DNA of 64,000 nucleotides from CAXMQS01 sp964195995 (GCA_964195995.1 CAXMQS010000001.1:45467-109466), one strand, 5' to 3'. Counted from the first letter of the stretch, positions 41,568-50,981 are shown. Notes: a model not told the origin generated them from the sequence alone. A program made the numbers and translations.

Positions 41568-43339
41568 GTATGCCTGGTCGCGGCGCCCGTCTGCACAGCC
41601 CACAGGTTGGCATAGACGCCTTCGAGCTCCGAAAGCTCATCGTGGCTCCCGGTCTCAACGAGGCGGCCGCCTTCGAGGACGTAGATGCGATCGGCATTGC
41701 GAATCGTCGACAGCCGGTGGGCGATGATGATCGTCGTGCGTCCGACTGCCAGTCGTTCCAGCGAGCGCTGAATGGCCGCTTCGGTCTCGTTGTCAACCGA
41801 CGATGTCGCCTCGTCGAGGACGAGGATCGGAGGATCTTTGAGAACAGCCCTTGCCAGTGAAACGCGCTGCCGCTGACCGCCGGACAGACGTTGTCCGCGC
41901 TCTCCGACGATGGTGTCGTACCCGTGGGGGAGTTCCTGGATGAACTGATGGGCCTCGGCGATGGCGGCGGCCGCGACAACGTCGTCACGGCTGGCGCCGG
42001 GTCGGCCGTACGAGATGTTGTCCGCGATCGATCCGTCGAAGAGGTAGACGTCCTGGCTCACCAGCCCGATCGCTCTGCGCAGGTCACCGAGCCTCAACTC
42101 GCTGACGTCGATGGCGTCAATGCTGACGGTCCCGCTATCGGCGTCGTAGAACCGCAGCAGCAGCTTGATGACGGTCGTCTTGCCGCTTCCCGTTGATCCC
42201 GTGATGCCAACTGTCTCTCCGGCGGCGACGGTGAAGGACAGTTCGCTGAGGGCGGGAGCCAGCGGGTCGTAGGCGAAGGAGACACCCGACAGGGCGACGT
42301 CGCCCCTCGCCTGTGGCAGCTCGATCGGGCCGTCGGTGATGGTTGCCTCAGTGTCGAGGACGTCGAGAATGCGCGCCGTCGACGCCATGGCTCGGTGGTA
42401 GAGGTCGACCGTTTCTCCCAGGCGGGTCAAAGGCCACAGCAAGCGCTGGGTGAGGAACACGAGCACCGTATAGGGACCGACTGCTAGATCTCCCTCGGTT
42501 ACCAGGTAGCCGCCCAGGACCAGGGTGGCGGTGAACCCGACCACGATGGCCATGCGGATCAGCGGCGAGAACGCCGAGCTGAGGCGGATCGCATTGCGAT
42601 TGGCCGTGCGGTATGCGTCCGAGGCCGCCCCGATCCTGTCAGTCTCGGTGGACTCGGCGGTGAAGCTCTTGATGGTGGCTATGCCGCCGAGGTTGTTGGC
42701 GAGGCGGCTGTTGATGAGCCCGGCCCGCCGGCGAACCTCGGCGTAGCGAGGAGCGATGCGGCGCTGGAAGCGAAAGGAGCCCCACATGATTATCGGCATC
42801 GGCAGGAAAGCCAGCCAGGCCACCTGGGGCGCCAAGACGAAGAACACGGCTCCGATGACGGTGGTGGTCGTCGCCAACTGGATGAGGTCGTTGGCGCCAT
42901 GATCGAGGAACCGCTCGAGCTGGTTGACGTCATCATTGAGCACCGCCATGAGCTCACCGGTGTGCTGTTGCTCGAAGTAGGCCATCTCCAGGGTCTGCGT
43001 GTGCCTATAAGCATCCATCCGCAATTCGTGCTCGAGGAGCTGGGCGAGGTTGCGCCACCACACGCCATGGAGGTACTCGAACAGGCTCTCTAGGCCCCAG
43101 ATGACGAAGGTGACGGCCGCGAGAAGCCACAGCTGGGAAAGCACCGAGGTGACCCCAAGTCCGGCGAGGAAGGAGTCCTCCTGCGCCACAACGATGTCGA
43201 CAGAGACGCCAATGAGTAGCGGGGGAGCGAGGTCGAAGATCCTGTTCAACATCGAGGCGATGGTCGCCTTCCCTACCTGGCGGCGGTGAGGTCGGGCGTA
43301 GCTGATGAGGCGGCGCAACGCCGGAGTATCCGCCGTCAA
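41564..43339 (-). CDS. ABC exporter, fused membrane and ATPase domains
   Basis: 591-aa half-transporter of the ABCB/MsbA type. Residues 1-320 hold six transmembrane helices with typical cytoplasmic coupling loops (YFEQQHTGELMAVLNDDVNQLE). The ATPase has Walker A GSTGSGKTT (about 383-391), the Q-loop GLVSQDVYLF, signature LSGGQRQRVSLARA and Walker B ILVLDEATSSVD, with the switch His in IIAHRLST. It presumably works as a homodimer; the substrate (lipid, peptide or drug) cannot be told. TTG 43339 is the only sensible start, with GGTGAG 6-11 nt upstream and an in-frame stop just before. Confidence 0.94.
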   Translation of the reverse strand: MTADTPALRRLISYARPHRRQVGKATIASMLNRIFDLAPPLLIGVSVDIVVAQEDSFLAGLGVTSVLSQLWLLAAVTFVIWGLESLFEYLHGVWWRNLAQLLEHELRMDAYRHTQTLEMAYFEQQHTGELMAVLNDDVNQLERFLDHGANDLIQLATTTTVIGAVFFVLAPQVAWLAFLPMPIIMWGSFRFQRRIAPRYAEVRRRAGLINSRLANNLGGIATIKSFTAESTETDRIGAASDAYRTANRNAIRLSSAFSPLIRMAIVVGFTATLVLGGYLVTEGDLAVGPYTVLVFLTQRLLWPLTRLGETVDLYHRAMASTARILDVLDTEATITDGPIELPQARGDVALSGVSFAYDPLAPALSELSFTVAAGETVGITGSTGSGKTTVIKLLLRFYDADSGTVSIDAIDVSELRLGDLRRAIGLVSQDVYLFDGSIADNISYGRPGASRDDVVAAAAIAEAHQFIQELPHGYDTIVGERGQRLSGGQRQRVSLARAVLKDPPILVLDEATSSVDNETEAAIQRSLERLAVGRTTIIIAHRLSTIRNADRIYVLEGGRLVETGSHDELSELEGVYANLWAVQTGAATRHT

Positions 43340-43418
43340 CTCAACTCACCAGCAGGGACGAAGGCAGGGTGACACGGCATAGCCCGGCGAGGCTAGCGAT
43401 GCGTATGCTCTGGCGCCG

Positions 43419-44075
43419 ATGGCACCCACAACCGCCGACAAGCGCCAAGCCAAAACGATTCTGGATCGGCTTAAGAAGCAGTACCCGAAGATGGGCACCG
43501 CTCTGGACTACCGCGACCCCTGGCAGCTGCTGGTGGCGACCGTCATCTCGGCGCAGACGACGGATGTCAACGTCAACTCGGTAACTCCGGAGTTGTTCCG
43601 ACGATGGCCGAGCGCCACCGATCTCGCCGAAGCCAACCCGTCTGACGTTGAGAAAGTCATCCACTCGACCGGCTTCTTCCGGCAGAAGACGAAATCCATC
43701 ATCGTCCTCTCGGAAGACATCGCCGAGACCTTCGGCGGGATGGTGCCCCAAGATCTCGATGAGCTGGTGACGCTGCGCGGCGTCGGTCGCAAGACCGCCA
43801 GCGTCGTGTTGGCGGAGGTGTGGGGACTCCCCGCCATCGCCGTGGACACCCATGTGAAGAGGGTTGCCAAGCGCCTTGGGTTGACTTCCGAGACCGACCC
43901 GACGAAGGTCGAGACGGACCTGCGGGCGCTCTATCCAACCAAGGAGTGGGCCGGTATTTCGATGCGGGTGATCCAGTTCGGCAGGGATACCTGCGACGCC
44001 CGCAAGCCACGATGCTGGGAGTGCCCGCTATCCGATCGCTGCCCATATCCCGATAAGACCCCGCCTCCGGAGTGA
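43419..44075 (+). CDS. nth: Endonuclease III (DNA glycosylase/AP lyase)
   Basis: 218-aa base-excision-repair enzyme that removes oxidised pyrimidines. The helix-hairpin-helix is LRGVGRKTASVVLA with catalytic Lys at about residue 125; the catalytic Asp is in AVDTHVKRVAKRLG (about 143). The C-terminal iron-sulfur cluster loop is complete, with four cysteines from about 192 to 208 (CDARKPRCWECPLSDRC). Length matches E. coli Nth (211). No clear Shine-Dalgarno before ATG 43419. The stop overlaps the MATE gene start. Confidence 0.96.
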   Translation: MAPTTADKRQAKTILDRLKKQYPKMGTALDYRDPWQLLVATVISAQTTDVNVNSVTPELFRRWPSATDLAEANPSDVEKVIHSTGFFRQKTKSIIVLSEDIAETFGGMVPQDLDELVTLRGVGRKTASVVLAEVWGLPAIAVDTHVKRVAKRLGLTSETDPTKVETDLRALYPTKEWAGISMRVIQFGRDTCDARKPRCWECPLSDRCPYPDKTPPPE

Positions 44076-45355
44076 AGGCCCTGGATCGGGAGATCACCCG
44101 GCTGGCGCTGCCGGCGCTGGGGTCGCTCGCGGTCGAACCGCTCGTCAGCCTTGTTGATACGGCCTTCGTTGGCCGGCTTGGCGCCGACGAGCTTGCGGGC
44201 CTCGGCATCTCGGGTGCGGTGTTCCTGTGGTCGTTCATCATCTTCATCTTCTTGGCATTCGCTACCACCACCATCGTCGCCGGCGCGGTCGGTGCCGGTG
44301 ACCTAGAGAAGGCCCGCCGAACAGCAGCGAGCAGCTTCGCATTCGCCGTGGTCGTGGGACTAGCGGCCGCGACCCTGCTGCAAGTGGTCGCGGTTCCGCT
44401 GGTCGCCGTGTTCGGTGCTGGTGGGGAGGCCGCAGATGCCGCTCTCACCTATGTCCGCGTCAGAGCGCTGGCGGCGCCCGCGGTGCTGGTGATCCTCGCC
44501 GGCAACGGGGTCTTTCGGGGGCACCAGGACACCAAGACCCCGCTGCTCATCGCGCTGGCGTTCAACCTGATCAACTTCGTGCTGGATCCGGTTCTCATCT
44601 TCACCTTCGACATGGGCATCGCCGGCGCCGCCTGGGCTTCGGTGGTCGCGCAGGTATTCGGTGCCGTAACTTTCGTCGCCGTGGCCCGCCGTCGGCACCT
44701 GGTCCGCCTCGATCGTCAAGCGATAGCCATGCGCGAGACGCGGGAGCTGCTTAGCGCCGGGGCGGGCGTGAGCATTCGGACGGTCGGCCTGCTCGCGGTC
44801 TTCAGCGGATCGACGGCAGTGGCGGCACGCATCAGTGACGAGGCCGTCGCGGCCCACCGCGTCGTCGATCAGCTGTTCCTGTTTCTGGCTCTCAGCGTCG
44901 ACTCCCTGGCTGTGGCGGCTCAGGCGATGATCGGCAAGAGACTCGGTGTCGGCGATATCGCCGGGGCAAAGGCCGTTGCCCGCCGCCTCTTCGCGGTCGG
45001 TGTGGTGGCGGGCGTCGGCATCGCCGTCCTTCTCTTAGCCCTCCGCACCGTGATCCCTGGTGTCTTCACCAGCGAGACCGCGGTGCTTGACCAGATCGAG
45101 ACCATCTACTGGTTCCTTCTTGCACTGCAGCCTCTGAACGCGGTCATTTTCGTTGGGGACGGCGTTCTGCTCGGATGGTCCGCGTTCAAGTTCATGGCCG
45201 TGGCGACGGTCGGTGCTGCTGCGGCCGCCGGGGTCGTCCTGGCGCTGGTCCTACCGCTCGAGCTCGGCCTGGTCGGCGTCTATGCCGGCCTCACGACCCT
45301 GATGGTGGGACGGGCTGTTGCCCTGGGTGCTTGGTGGAGGCGAACGGCTTCGTGA
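44072..45355 (+). CDS. MATE family efflux transporter
   Basis: 427-aa exporter with twelve predicted transmembrane helices in two homologous halves. The N-terminal half shows the usual SLVDTAFVGRLGADELAGLGI and LATTTIVAGAVGAGD-type segments, and the second half repeats them around VDSLAVAAQAMIGKRLGVGD. MATE proteins expel cationic drugs or secondary metabolites with Na+ or H+; DinF-like members are common next to DNA repair genes. GTG 44072 overlaps the nth stop (GTGA), suggesting coupling. The last 65 bp overlap the convergent MFS gene. Confidence 0.92.
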   Translation: MKALDREITRLALPALGSLAVEPLVSLVDTAFVGRLGADELAGLGISGAVFLWSFIIFIFLAFATTTIVAGAVGAGDLEKARRTAASSFAFAVVVGLAAATLLQVVAVPLVAVFGAGGEAADAALTYVRVRALAAPAVLVILAGNGVFRGHQDTKTPLLIALAFNLINFVLDPVLIFTFDMGIAGAAWASVVAQVFGAVTFVAVARRRHLVRLDRQAIAMRETRELLSAGAGVSIRTVGLLAVFSGSTAVAARISDEAVAAHRVVDQLFLFLALSVDSLAVAAQAMIGKRLGVGDIAGAKAVARRLFAVGVVAGVGIAVLLLALRTVIPGVFTSETAVLDQIETIYWFLLALQPLNAVIFVGDGVLLGWSAFKFMAVATVGAAAAAGVVLALVLPLELGLVGVYAGLTTLMVGRAVALGAWWRRTAS

Positions 45356-46559
45356 GGTCCCTTCCTTTGGTCTCGGGCAAGGGAAGCACCATCACGAGAC
45401 TCACCAGCACCCCGATGCCGAGCACGGCGATGGTGCTCGACAGGCCGATTCGATCTATCAGCTCGCCGCTGGCGGCGAAGCCGGCGACGCTGCCGAGGAT
45501 GGCTGCGTTCGTTACCCAACCCCCGGCGGTGGCTCGCAGGCGGGTCGGGAACAGTTCCGCCCGGTGGGCGCCGAAAGCAGGTGTCATGGCGGTGGCGCCC
45601 AGGGTGCCCAGGAAGAGGCCACCGGCGAGCAACGGACCGGACTCGCCGAAATAGAAGAGGAGTCCGCCCCCGAGCCCCGTGAGTAGGGCGATCATCTCGG
45701 TCGGCCGTCGCCCCAGAGTGTCGGCAAGCCGGCCGCCAACCAGCAACCCAAGCGTTCCGAGACCCGAAGCAGCGATGACGAGGGCGACTGCAGATCCCGT
45801 TGACCACTCGAGATCCTCGATGATCCTCTCGAGAGCGAAATCGGTGGCGGGTGCGGCGAACGCCGCCAGGAAGAAGGCCAGTGCCCCCATAGTCCACAGG
45901 TATTGGCCGTGCCCCTCACCGAGTACGGCAGACAGCGGAATGTGGTACTCGGGCTCGGAGAAGGCCTGGCTCTCTCGCAAGAAACGCGCCAGAAGGGGAA
46001 AGACGAAGATGCCGACGGCACTCAGGGCGAACAGGAAGCGCCAACCGTTGAGCCCGCGGTCGGCGAGCGGCAGCAGCAGCAGGCTGGTGCCGCCACCCAT
46101 GGCACCAGCCATCGCCCAGACGCCGATCCCATAGCTGCGCAGTCCCGGGGTCAGTTCCTCGGCCAAATAGACAACCGCCATGGCCGAGGCCGCGACGACG
46201 CCGACTCTGGTAACCGACTGTGACGCGGTGAACAGAACGACGCCGGGAAAGACGGCCGTCGCCAGGCTGGTGATCGGGACGATGAGGAATGCCAGGAGGA
46301 ATGGTCGCCGGCGCCCGTGGCGATCTCCGTAGAGAGCGAAGGCGATGGCCGCAAGTGAGACCACCCTGGTGATGGCGAAGATCTGCCCCATGTCGCCCTC
46401 GGTGATGACCAGTGCCTTTCTGGCAAACGGCAAGGTGGTGCTGATGAGGCTTCCCGAGTAGGAGATGATGAACTGAGCCAACGCCATGAGCGTGAGGATG
46501 CGCCGGTCGCGAACGGAGAACCGGCGGGCGGGTGCCAACAGTGCGGAGGAGATGTTCAT
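45291..46559 (-). CDS. Major facilitator superfamily transporter
   Basis: 422-aa permease with twelve predicted helices. The loop 2-3 motif YGDRHGRRRPFLLAF (about residues 77-91) and the repeat in the second half, GGRLADTLGRRPTE, are classic MFS signatures, and the C-terminal LPLPETKGRDL resembles the sugar- and metabolite-transporter branch (PETKG). Substrate unknown. ATG 46559 overlaps the csaA stop (ATGA). The C-terminal 65 bp are antisense to the end of the MATE gene, an unusually long convergent overlap. Confidence 0.92.
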   Translation of the reverse strand: MNISSALLAPARRFSVRDRRILTLMALAQFIISYSGSLISTTLPFARKALVITEGDMGQIFAITRVVSLAAIAFALYGDRHGRRRPFLLAFLIVPITSLATAVFPGVVLFTASQSVTRVGVVAASAMAVVYLAEELTPGLRSYGIGVWAMAGAMGGGTSLLLLPLADRGLNGWRFLFALSAVGIFVFPLLARFLRESQAFSEPEYHIPLSAVLGEGHGQYLWTMGALAFFLAAFAAPATDFALERIIEDLEWSTGSAVALVIAASGLGTLGLLVGGRLADTLGRRPTEMIALLTGLGGGLLFYFGESGPLLAGGLFLGTLGATAMTPAFGAHRAELFPTRLRATAGGWVTNAAILGSVAGFAASGELIDRIGLSSTIAVLGIGVLVSLVMVLPLPETKGRDLTKPFASTKHPGQQPVPPSGS

Positions 46560-46879
46560 GCCACCTCGGTGCCGGTTGCCACCGCTCGATCCGGCTTCAG
46601 CAGCACGACACCGTCGTCAGTCGTCGCGCCGAGCACCAGGCAGTCTGACCGAAAGCCACCGACGCGCATCGGCTCGAAGCCAGTCACGGCGACCACCTGG
46701 CGGCCAACGAGATCCGCTGGTTCGTAGAGGTCGGTGATTTTGGCGGATGATTGGAGCTCGCCGTCACCGAAGTCGATCCACAGCGACATCGCAGGAAAGC
46801 GCGCCCCCGCGTTGGGCTCGGCTCGAAGAACCGTGCCAACGCGCACGCGTAGTGCTTGCCAATCGGTGAGGTCGGGCAT
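46556..46879 (-). CDS. CsaA-like tRNA-binding-domain protein
   Basis: 107-aa protein consisting of one OB-fold of the EMAP/tRNA-binding type. LRVRVGTVLRAEPNAGAR, SLWIDFGDGELQSSAKITDLY and VVAVTGFEPMRVGGFRSDCLVLGA are characteristic of CsaA, which has been described as a chaperone-like factor in protein export in Bacillus; its true role may be RNA binding. Forms an operon with the downstream MFS carrier (ATGA overlap). Divergent from ccdA. Confidence 0.85.
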   Translation of the reverse strand: MPDLTDWQALRVRVGTVLRAEPNAGARFPAMSLWIDFGDGELQSSAKITDLYEPADLVGRQVVAVTGFEPMRVGGFRSDCLVLGATTDDGVVLLKPDRAVATGTEVA

Positions 46880-46942
46880 CGGCTGAGGCTAGCCAGAGCG
46901 GTGGGGAACGAACGGCCTCCTTGTACCGTTGAAGGGACGACC

Positions 46943-47695
46943 ATGACCGAAGTCAACATCTTCATCGCGTTCGTTTTCGGCGCCCTCAGCTTCATCTCTC
47001 CGTGCGTGCTTCCGCTCTTGCCCGGATACTTGGGTCTGATGTCGGGGTACACCGCCACCGAGTTGACGACCGGAGAGGCCTCGACGCGCCGCGTCGCCAC
47101 CGCCACCCTCATGTTCATCGCAGGATTCACAGCGGTGTTCGTTGCTCTCGGTGCCGGGGCTTTCGCACTCAGCGGCTTCTTGTTGCGGAATCAGGACTTG
47201 ACCAACCGCATCGCAGGTGCCGTGATCATCGGCTTCGGCCTCTTCATAGTCATCACGGCCTTATGGACGCCGCAGTTGTTGTCAGGATTGATGCGGGAGC
47301 GCCGTGTTGATGTGCGACCGTCGCGACTCGGCCGGCTGGCGCCGCCGGTCATGGGTGTTGCCTTCGGCTTCGGCTGGACGCCGTGCATCGGACCAGTGTT
47401 GGCTTCGATCCTGACGCTGGCGGCGGGATCCGACACCGCGGCCGAAGGAATGGTCCTGCTGTTCGCCTACTCGATGGGCCTCGGCATCCCATTCCTGTTG
47501 GCATCGGTCGGATTGGCAAAGGCCTTCTCCGCGTTCACGTGGCTGCGGAGCCACTTGCAGCCCATCAACGTGGGAAGCGGACTGGTGCTGGCGCTGTTCG
47601 GCGTTCTCATGATCACCGGACGCCTCAACGAGATATCCAGCTGGTTCCAGGAAGTTCTGACGAACGTTGGCCTCGATCGGCTTGCCAACATCTGA
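46943..47695 (+). CDS. ccdA: Cytochrome c biogenesis/thiol-reduction transmembrane protein CcdA
   Basis: 250-aa membrane protein with six hydrophobic helices that carries electrons from cytoplasmic thioredoxin to extracytoplasmic thiols. The two redox cysteines are in FISPCVLPLLPGYLGL (Cys21) and GFGWTPCIGPVLAS (Cys148), one in each half, as in CcdA/DsbD. ATG 46943 has AAGGGAC upstream. No thioredoxin-like partner or cytochrome c synthesis genes (resB/resC) follow here, so the recipient is unknown. Confidence 0.93.
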   Translation: MTEVNIFIAFVFGALSFISPCVLPLLPGYLGLMSGYTATELTTGEASTRRVATATLMFIAGFTAVFVALGAGAFALSGFLLRNQDLTNRIAGAVIIGFGLFIVITALWTPQLLSGLMRERRVDVRPSRLGRLAPPVMGVAFGFGWTPCIGPVLASILTLAAGSDTAAEGMVLLFAYSMGLGIPFLLASVGLAKAFSAFTWLRSHLQPINVGSGLVLALFGVLMITGRLNEISSWFQEVLTNVGLDRLANI

Positions 47696-47708
47696 GTACG
47701 CTGACTCG

Positions 47709-48569
47709 ATGAATGGCAGCGCTATCGCCGAGGCCACCCACGAATTGTTGTGGGTTCGAGGAAGTGATGCCGTTTCCTACCTCGACAGCCTGCTGAGTCA
47801 GGACGTCGCGGCCATGCGGCCGGAACAGGTGGCAAGGTCGTTGTTGCTGGCCCCGAATGGCAAGCTCCGTGCCCTGCTATGGGTCCTCCGGGGGGAGACC
47901 GACGTCGGCGTCGTTGCCGATACTGGGTATGGAACCCAGGTTGCCGGCGACCTCGAGCGATTCAGATTGCGCGTCGACGCGACCATCGAAGACGAGGTCA
48001 TGCCCCTCTTCTCGGTTGTCGGTGAGACGACTGCCGGATGGGCAACAGATGGCGAGCGGATCATGATCGGAGCCGACCTCGGTGAAGTTCCCAGGCGGCT
48101 GACCAACGAGATTCCGACCGAGGCCGCGGTGCTGGCGCCGGATCGTGCAGAGGCACTCCGCATCGAGGCCGGCGAGCCCCGCATGGGAATCGACGTCGAC
48201 GAATCGACGATTCCTCAGGAGTCGGGGCTGGTGGCGGCGGCCGTTGATTTCGACAAGGGCTGCTATCTGGGGCAGGAGCTCGTAGCGCGCATCGACAGCA
48301 GAGGACACGTCAATCGGAGGCTGGCTGCGGTCGTCGTCGGAGGAGACTCGCCGTTGCCCGTCGGTGCGACGGTGGTGGCCGACGGGACCGAAGCCGGTGT
48401 TGTCACCAGCGTGGCCTGGTCGCCGCTCCTCGACACACATGTCGGAATGGGTCTGCTGCGGCGCGAGGCTGGTGACGGCGCCTCGGTCGGCATTCGATGG
48501 GAAGGCGGGAGTACCACGGGCAAGATCCACAGTCTTCCGCTGGCCCTGCACTCGGCGAATTCGCATTGA
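47709..48569 (+). CDS. ygfZ: Folate-binding protein YgfZ (GcvT-like)
   Basis: 286-aa protein of the YgfZ/IBA57 family, related to GcvT, which supports iron-sulfur cluster enzymes with tetrahydrofolate. The diagnostic motif is DKGCYLGQELVARI (about residues 184-197), with the conserved Cys. The N-terminal GcvT-like fold (VRGSDAVSYLDSLLSQDV) and a C-terminal barrel (VGATVVADGTEAGVVTS) flank it. ATG 47709 is 14 nt after the ccdA stop; an in-frame start at 47667 would lie inside ccdA. Confidence 0.92.
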   Translation: MNGSAIAEATHELLWVRGSDAVSYLDSLLSQDVAAMRPEQVARSLLLAPNGKLRALLWVLRGETDVGVVADTGYGTQVAGDLERFRLRVDATIEDEVMPLFSVVGETTAGWATDGERIMIGADLGEVPRRLTNEIPTEAAVLAPDRAEALRIEAGEPRMGIDVDESTIPQESGLVAAAVDFDKGCYLGQELVARIDSRGHVNRRLAAVVVGGDSPLPVGATVVADGTEAGVVTSVAWSPLLDTHVGMGLLRREAGDGASVGIRWEGGSTTGKIHSLPLALHSANSH

Positions 48570-48608
48570 GCTAACAGTCCTCTTACAGAAGCGCTACACC
48601 ATGATGGG

Positions 48609-49295
48609 ATGGCAACAACGATGACCGAAAAGGGAATGGTCGTCCTAATCGAAGACGATGACGACATCGCCGAGGTAGTGAAGCTCTTTTTTGAGAAGGA
48701 GGGATTCCGGCTGGTCCATGCATCGACCGGCGAGGACGGCATCGACCAGGTCAAACAGTTGCCACCGAGAGCCGTTCTCCTTGATCTTGGACTGCCCGGA
48801 ATTGACGGCATCGAAGTGTGCAAGCGGATCAGGACCTTCTCCGACGTACCTGTGATCATGCTGACCGCCCGCGACGACGAAATCGGCACGGTCGTAGGGC
48901 TTGAGGTTGGCGCGGACGACTACGTCACTAAGCCCTTCCGTGGGCACGAGTTGGTCGCCCGCGTCAAAGCCGTGCTGCGCCGAGCCGAGGAGCGTCCGCT
49001 GGCAGCCGAGGTCGTCGAGGTGGGCGACTTCGTCATCGACGCCGGACGGCGTCAGGTAACGACTCCCCAGGGCGAGGTCGTCCGTCCGACCGCCCGCGAG
49101 TTCGATTTGCTGTGGTACCTCTCTTCCCATCCCGGGCTCGTGCTGTCGCGTGGTCAGATCCTCGAGGCCGTGTGGGGCTATGAGTACTTCGGTGAGACGC
49201 GCACGGTCGATGTCCACGTCCGCCAGCTCCGCAAGAAACTCGACGGCATTCCCATCGAAACGGTGTGGGGCGTCGGCTATCGCATCGGAGACTGA
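48609..49295 (+). CDS. OmpR/PhoB-family response regulator
   Basis: 228-aa two-component regulator. The receiver domain has the acidic pocket LIEDDDD (about residues 13-19), phosphoacceptor Asp59 in LLDLGLPG, the Thr in MLTARD and Lys in VTKPF. The C-terminal winged helix (about 130-228) shows TAREFDLLWYLSSHPG, SRGQILEAVWG and TVDVHVRQLRKKL. Target genes cannot be inferred. ATG 48609 or ATG 48621 may be the start. It overlaps the kinase gene (TGATG). Confidence 0.95.
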   Translation: MATTMTEKGMVVLIEDDDDIAEVVKLFFEKEGFRLVHASTGEDGIDQVKQLPPRAVLLDLGLPGIDGIEVCKRIRTFSDVPVIMLTARDDEIGTVVGLEVGADDYVTKPFRGHELVARVKAVLRRAEERPLAAEVVEVGDFVIDAGRRQVTTPQGEVVRPTAREFDLLWYLSSHPGLVLSRGQILEAVWGYEYFGETRTVDVHVRQLRKKLDGIPIETVWGVGYRIGD

Positions 49296-50680
49296 TGCGC
49301 CGCCGTGTCTTCTGGGCGATGGTCGCGGTCGCCGTAGCCACCCTTGTTGTCGGGGGCTTCACGGCGACGATCCTCGTTGGCCGTTCGTTCGCTGAGGACC
49401 GGCGCGACGAGTTCTACCGACAAGCCGAGGCCACGGCGCGCGTGATCGAGGCTCCTTTGCAGCGACAGGGTGAATTCCGCGGGCGCCCGCTGCGAGATAT
49501 CGGCGAGCTACAAGCTCTGCTCGAGGTCAGCCGCGTGATCGGAGGCCACGATCACGTCGAAGCCACCCTCAACACCCCCGGCGGAGTCCTGCCGCTGGCG
49601 GATGACGATGCGTTGCTCCGCTCTCTACCTGAAGAGGCACTGCAACCAGGCGGCGGCGGCCAGTACAAGGTTCATGTCGACGGCGTCGACACCCTGGCCC
49701 TCGTGCGCCAACTGGAACTGACCCCGGGGGCGACGGTGATCGTTGGCATCGGGAGCACCGAGGACCTCGTGCCATGGCGCGACGTTGCTTTCCGGCTCAT
49801 CCTGGGACTTGGCGTCGGTGTTGTCCTGGCGGCGGTGCTGGCTCGTCGTCTCGCAGCTTCGACGGGTCGCCGCCTCGACGGGCTGGCGACAACCGCCAGC
49901 GCTCTCGCCGACGGCGACCTGAGTGCGCGTGCTGCCACCGACGGCAGCGACGAAGTCGCTCAACTCGGCCTGGCCTTCAACGACATGGCAAGCCGGCTGG
50001 AGACGGGGAAGGCCAGAGAACGAGACTTCCTCATGAGCGTCGGCCACGACCTGCGGACTCCGCTCACCACCATCAAGGGCTATGCCGAGGCACTGGCGTC
50101 GGGCTCCATCGGCACCGAAAAGTTGCCCGAGGTCGCCGGCTCATTGGTGGGCCAGTCGGACCGCCTGACTCGCCTCGTCGAAGACCTCATGCTGTTGTCT
50201 CGGCTGGAGGCCCAGGAGTTCATGCTGCGCCCCGAGGAGGTCGACCTCGCCGCCCACCTTGGCGAGGTGAGCGCCAGCTTCGAGCAGCGGGCGGCAGCCG
50301 GTGGGTTGGATCTAGAACTGGAGATCGACGATGTTGGCGTCGTCACCGTCGATCCCGACCGAGTGGCCCAGATCCTCAACAACCTGATCGAGAATGCACT
50401 GCGCTATACGCCTGAGGGCGGAACGATCACAGTCCGCCTGCAGCGGATCGCCGACGGTGTGCGGTTCGCGGTGGGGGACACCGGGGCCGGCATCGATGCC
50501 GAGGACCTCCCCCACGTCTTCGACCGGCTCTATGTTGCCGAGCGCTATCGGGCGTTGCGACCGGAAGGGAGTGGCCTCGGGTTGAACCTGGTGAAGGTGT
50601 TGGCGGAAGCAATGGACGGAAGCGCTGCGGTCGAATCGTCGGTCGAAGGAACCGTGGTCACGGTTGAGCTCGGTGACTAG
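49295..50680 (+). CDS. Sensor histidine kinase
   Basis: 461-aa membrane kinase, partner of the regulator upstream. One helix at about residues 7-28 and a second at about 169-188 enclose an extracytoplasmic sensor domain of about 140 residues. HAMP follows (RRLAASTGRRLDGLATTASALADGDLSARA), then the dimerisation helix with His251 in GHDLRTPLTTIKGYAEAL, and the ATPase domain with N box LNNLIENALRYTPEGG, G1 DTGAGI and G2 GSGLGLNLVK. The signal is unknown. ATG 49295 overlaps the regulator stop. Confidence 0.95.
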   Translation: MRRRVFWAMVAVAVATLVVGGFTATILVGRSFAEDRRDEFYRQAEATARVIEAPLQRQGEFRGRPLRDIGELQALLEVSRVIGGHDHVEATLNTPGGVLPLADDDALLRSLPEEALQPGGGGQYKVHVDGVDTLALVRQLELTPGATVIVGIGSTEDLVPWRDVAFRLILGLGVGVVLAAVLARRLAASTGRRLDGLATTASALADGDLSARAATDGSDEVAQLGLAFNDMASRLETGKARERDFLMSVGHDLRTPLTTIKGYAEALASGSIGTEKLPEVAGSLVGQSDRLTRLVEDLMLLSRLEAQEFMLRPEEVDLAAHLGEVSASFEQRAAAGGLDLELEIDDVGVVTVDPDRVAQILNNLIENALRYTPEGGTITVRLQRIADGVRFAVGDTGAGIDAEDLPHVFDRLYVAERYRALRPEGSGLGLNLVKVLAEAMDGSAAVESSVEGTVVTVELGD

Positions 50681-50772
50681 TCACATCTCCAAGGTCAACG
50701 ACCATTCACCAGGGAGCTGTCTGCTGGGACCGATGATCGGTACATAGCCAAAACGGCAAGATGAGCATCAGC

Positions 50773-50801
50773 GCAGAACCGGGCCCCAGGCCCGGTTCTG
50801 C
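50773..50801. terminator. Terminator-like perfect hairpin between kinase and tRNA-Leu
   Basis: GCAGAACCGGGCC (50773-50785), a 3-nt loop, and GGCCCGGTTCTGC (50789-50801) form a perfect 13-bp stem. It lies 92 bp after the kinase stop on the plus strand and downstream of the tRNA on the minus strand, so it may serve both. Neither side has a strong T-run, which is common for high-GC actinobacteria. The rest of 50681-50897 has only a weak second stem (TGGGTC/GACCCA at 50828-50843) and no gene. Confidence 0.7.
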
Positions 50802-50897
50802 TCGTAGGTCGCTAGACCTAGTGCCCATTGGGTCCGACGACCCATTGCTGAGGCGGCGCCGAGCGCCCATAGTGGTGGAATGAATCGCAGTGCGTTG

Positions 50898-50981
50898 TAC
50901 CGGGAGGGGGAGTCGAACCCCCACGGGCGTAATGCCCAACGGATTTTGAGTCCGTCGCGTCTACCGTTCCGCCATCCCGGC
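50898..50981 (-). tRNA. tRNA-Leu (anticodon CAA)
   Basis: On the minus strand the 84-nt sequence runs from GCCGGGATGGCGGAACGGTA to the 3' end at 50898. The acceptor stem is GCCGGGA with TCCCGGT (first pair G-U), then discriminator A. The anticodon arm is ACGGA-CTCAAAA-TCCGT with CAA in the loop, reading UUG. The long variable arm (TGGGCATTACGCCC) is typical of class II Leu tRNAs, and the T arm is GTGGGGGTTCGACTCCCCC. The CCA end is not encoded. It is convergent to the kinase gene and divergent from tadE. Confidence 0.95.
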
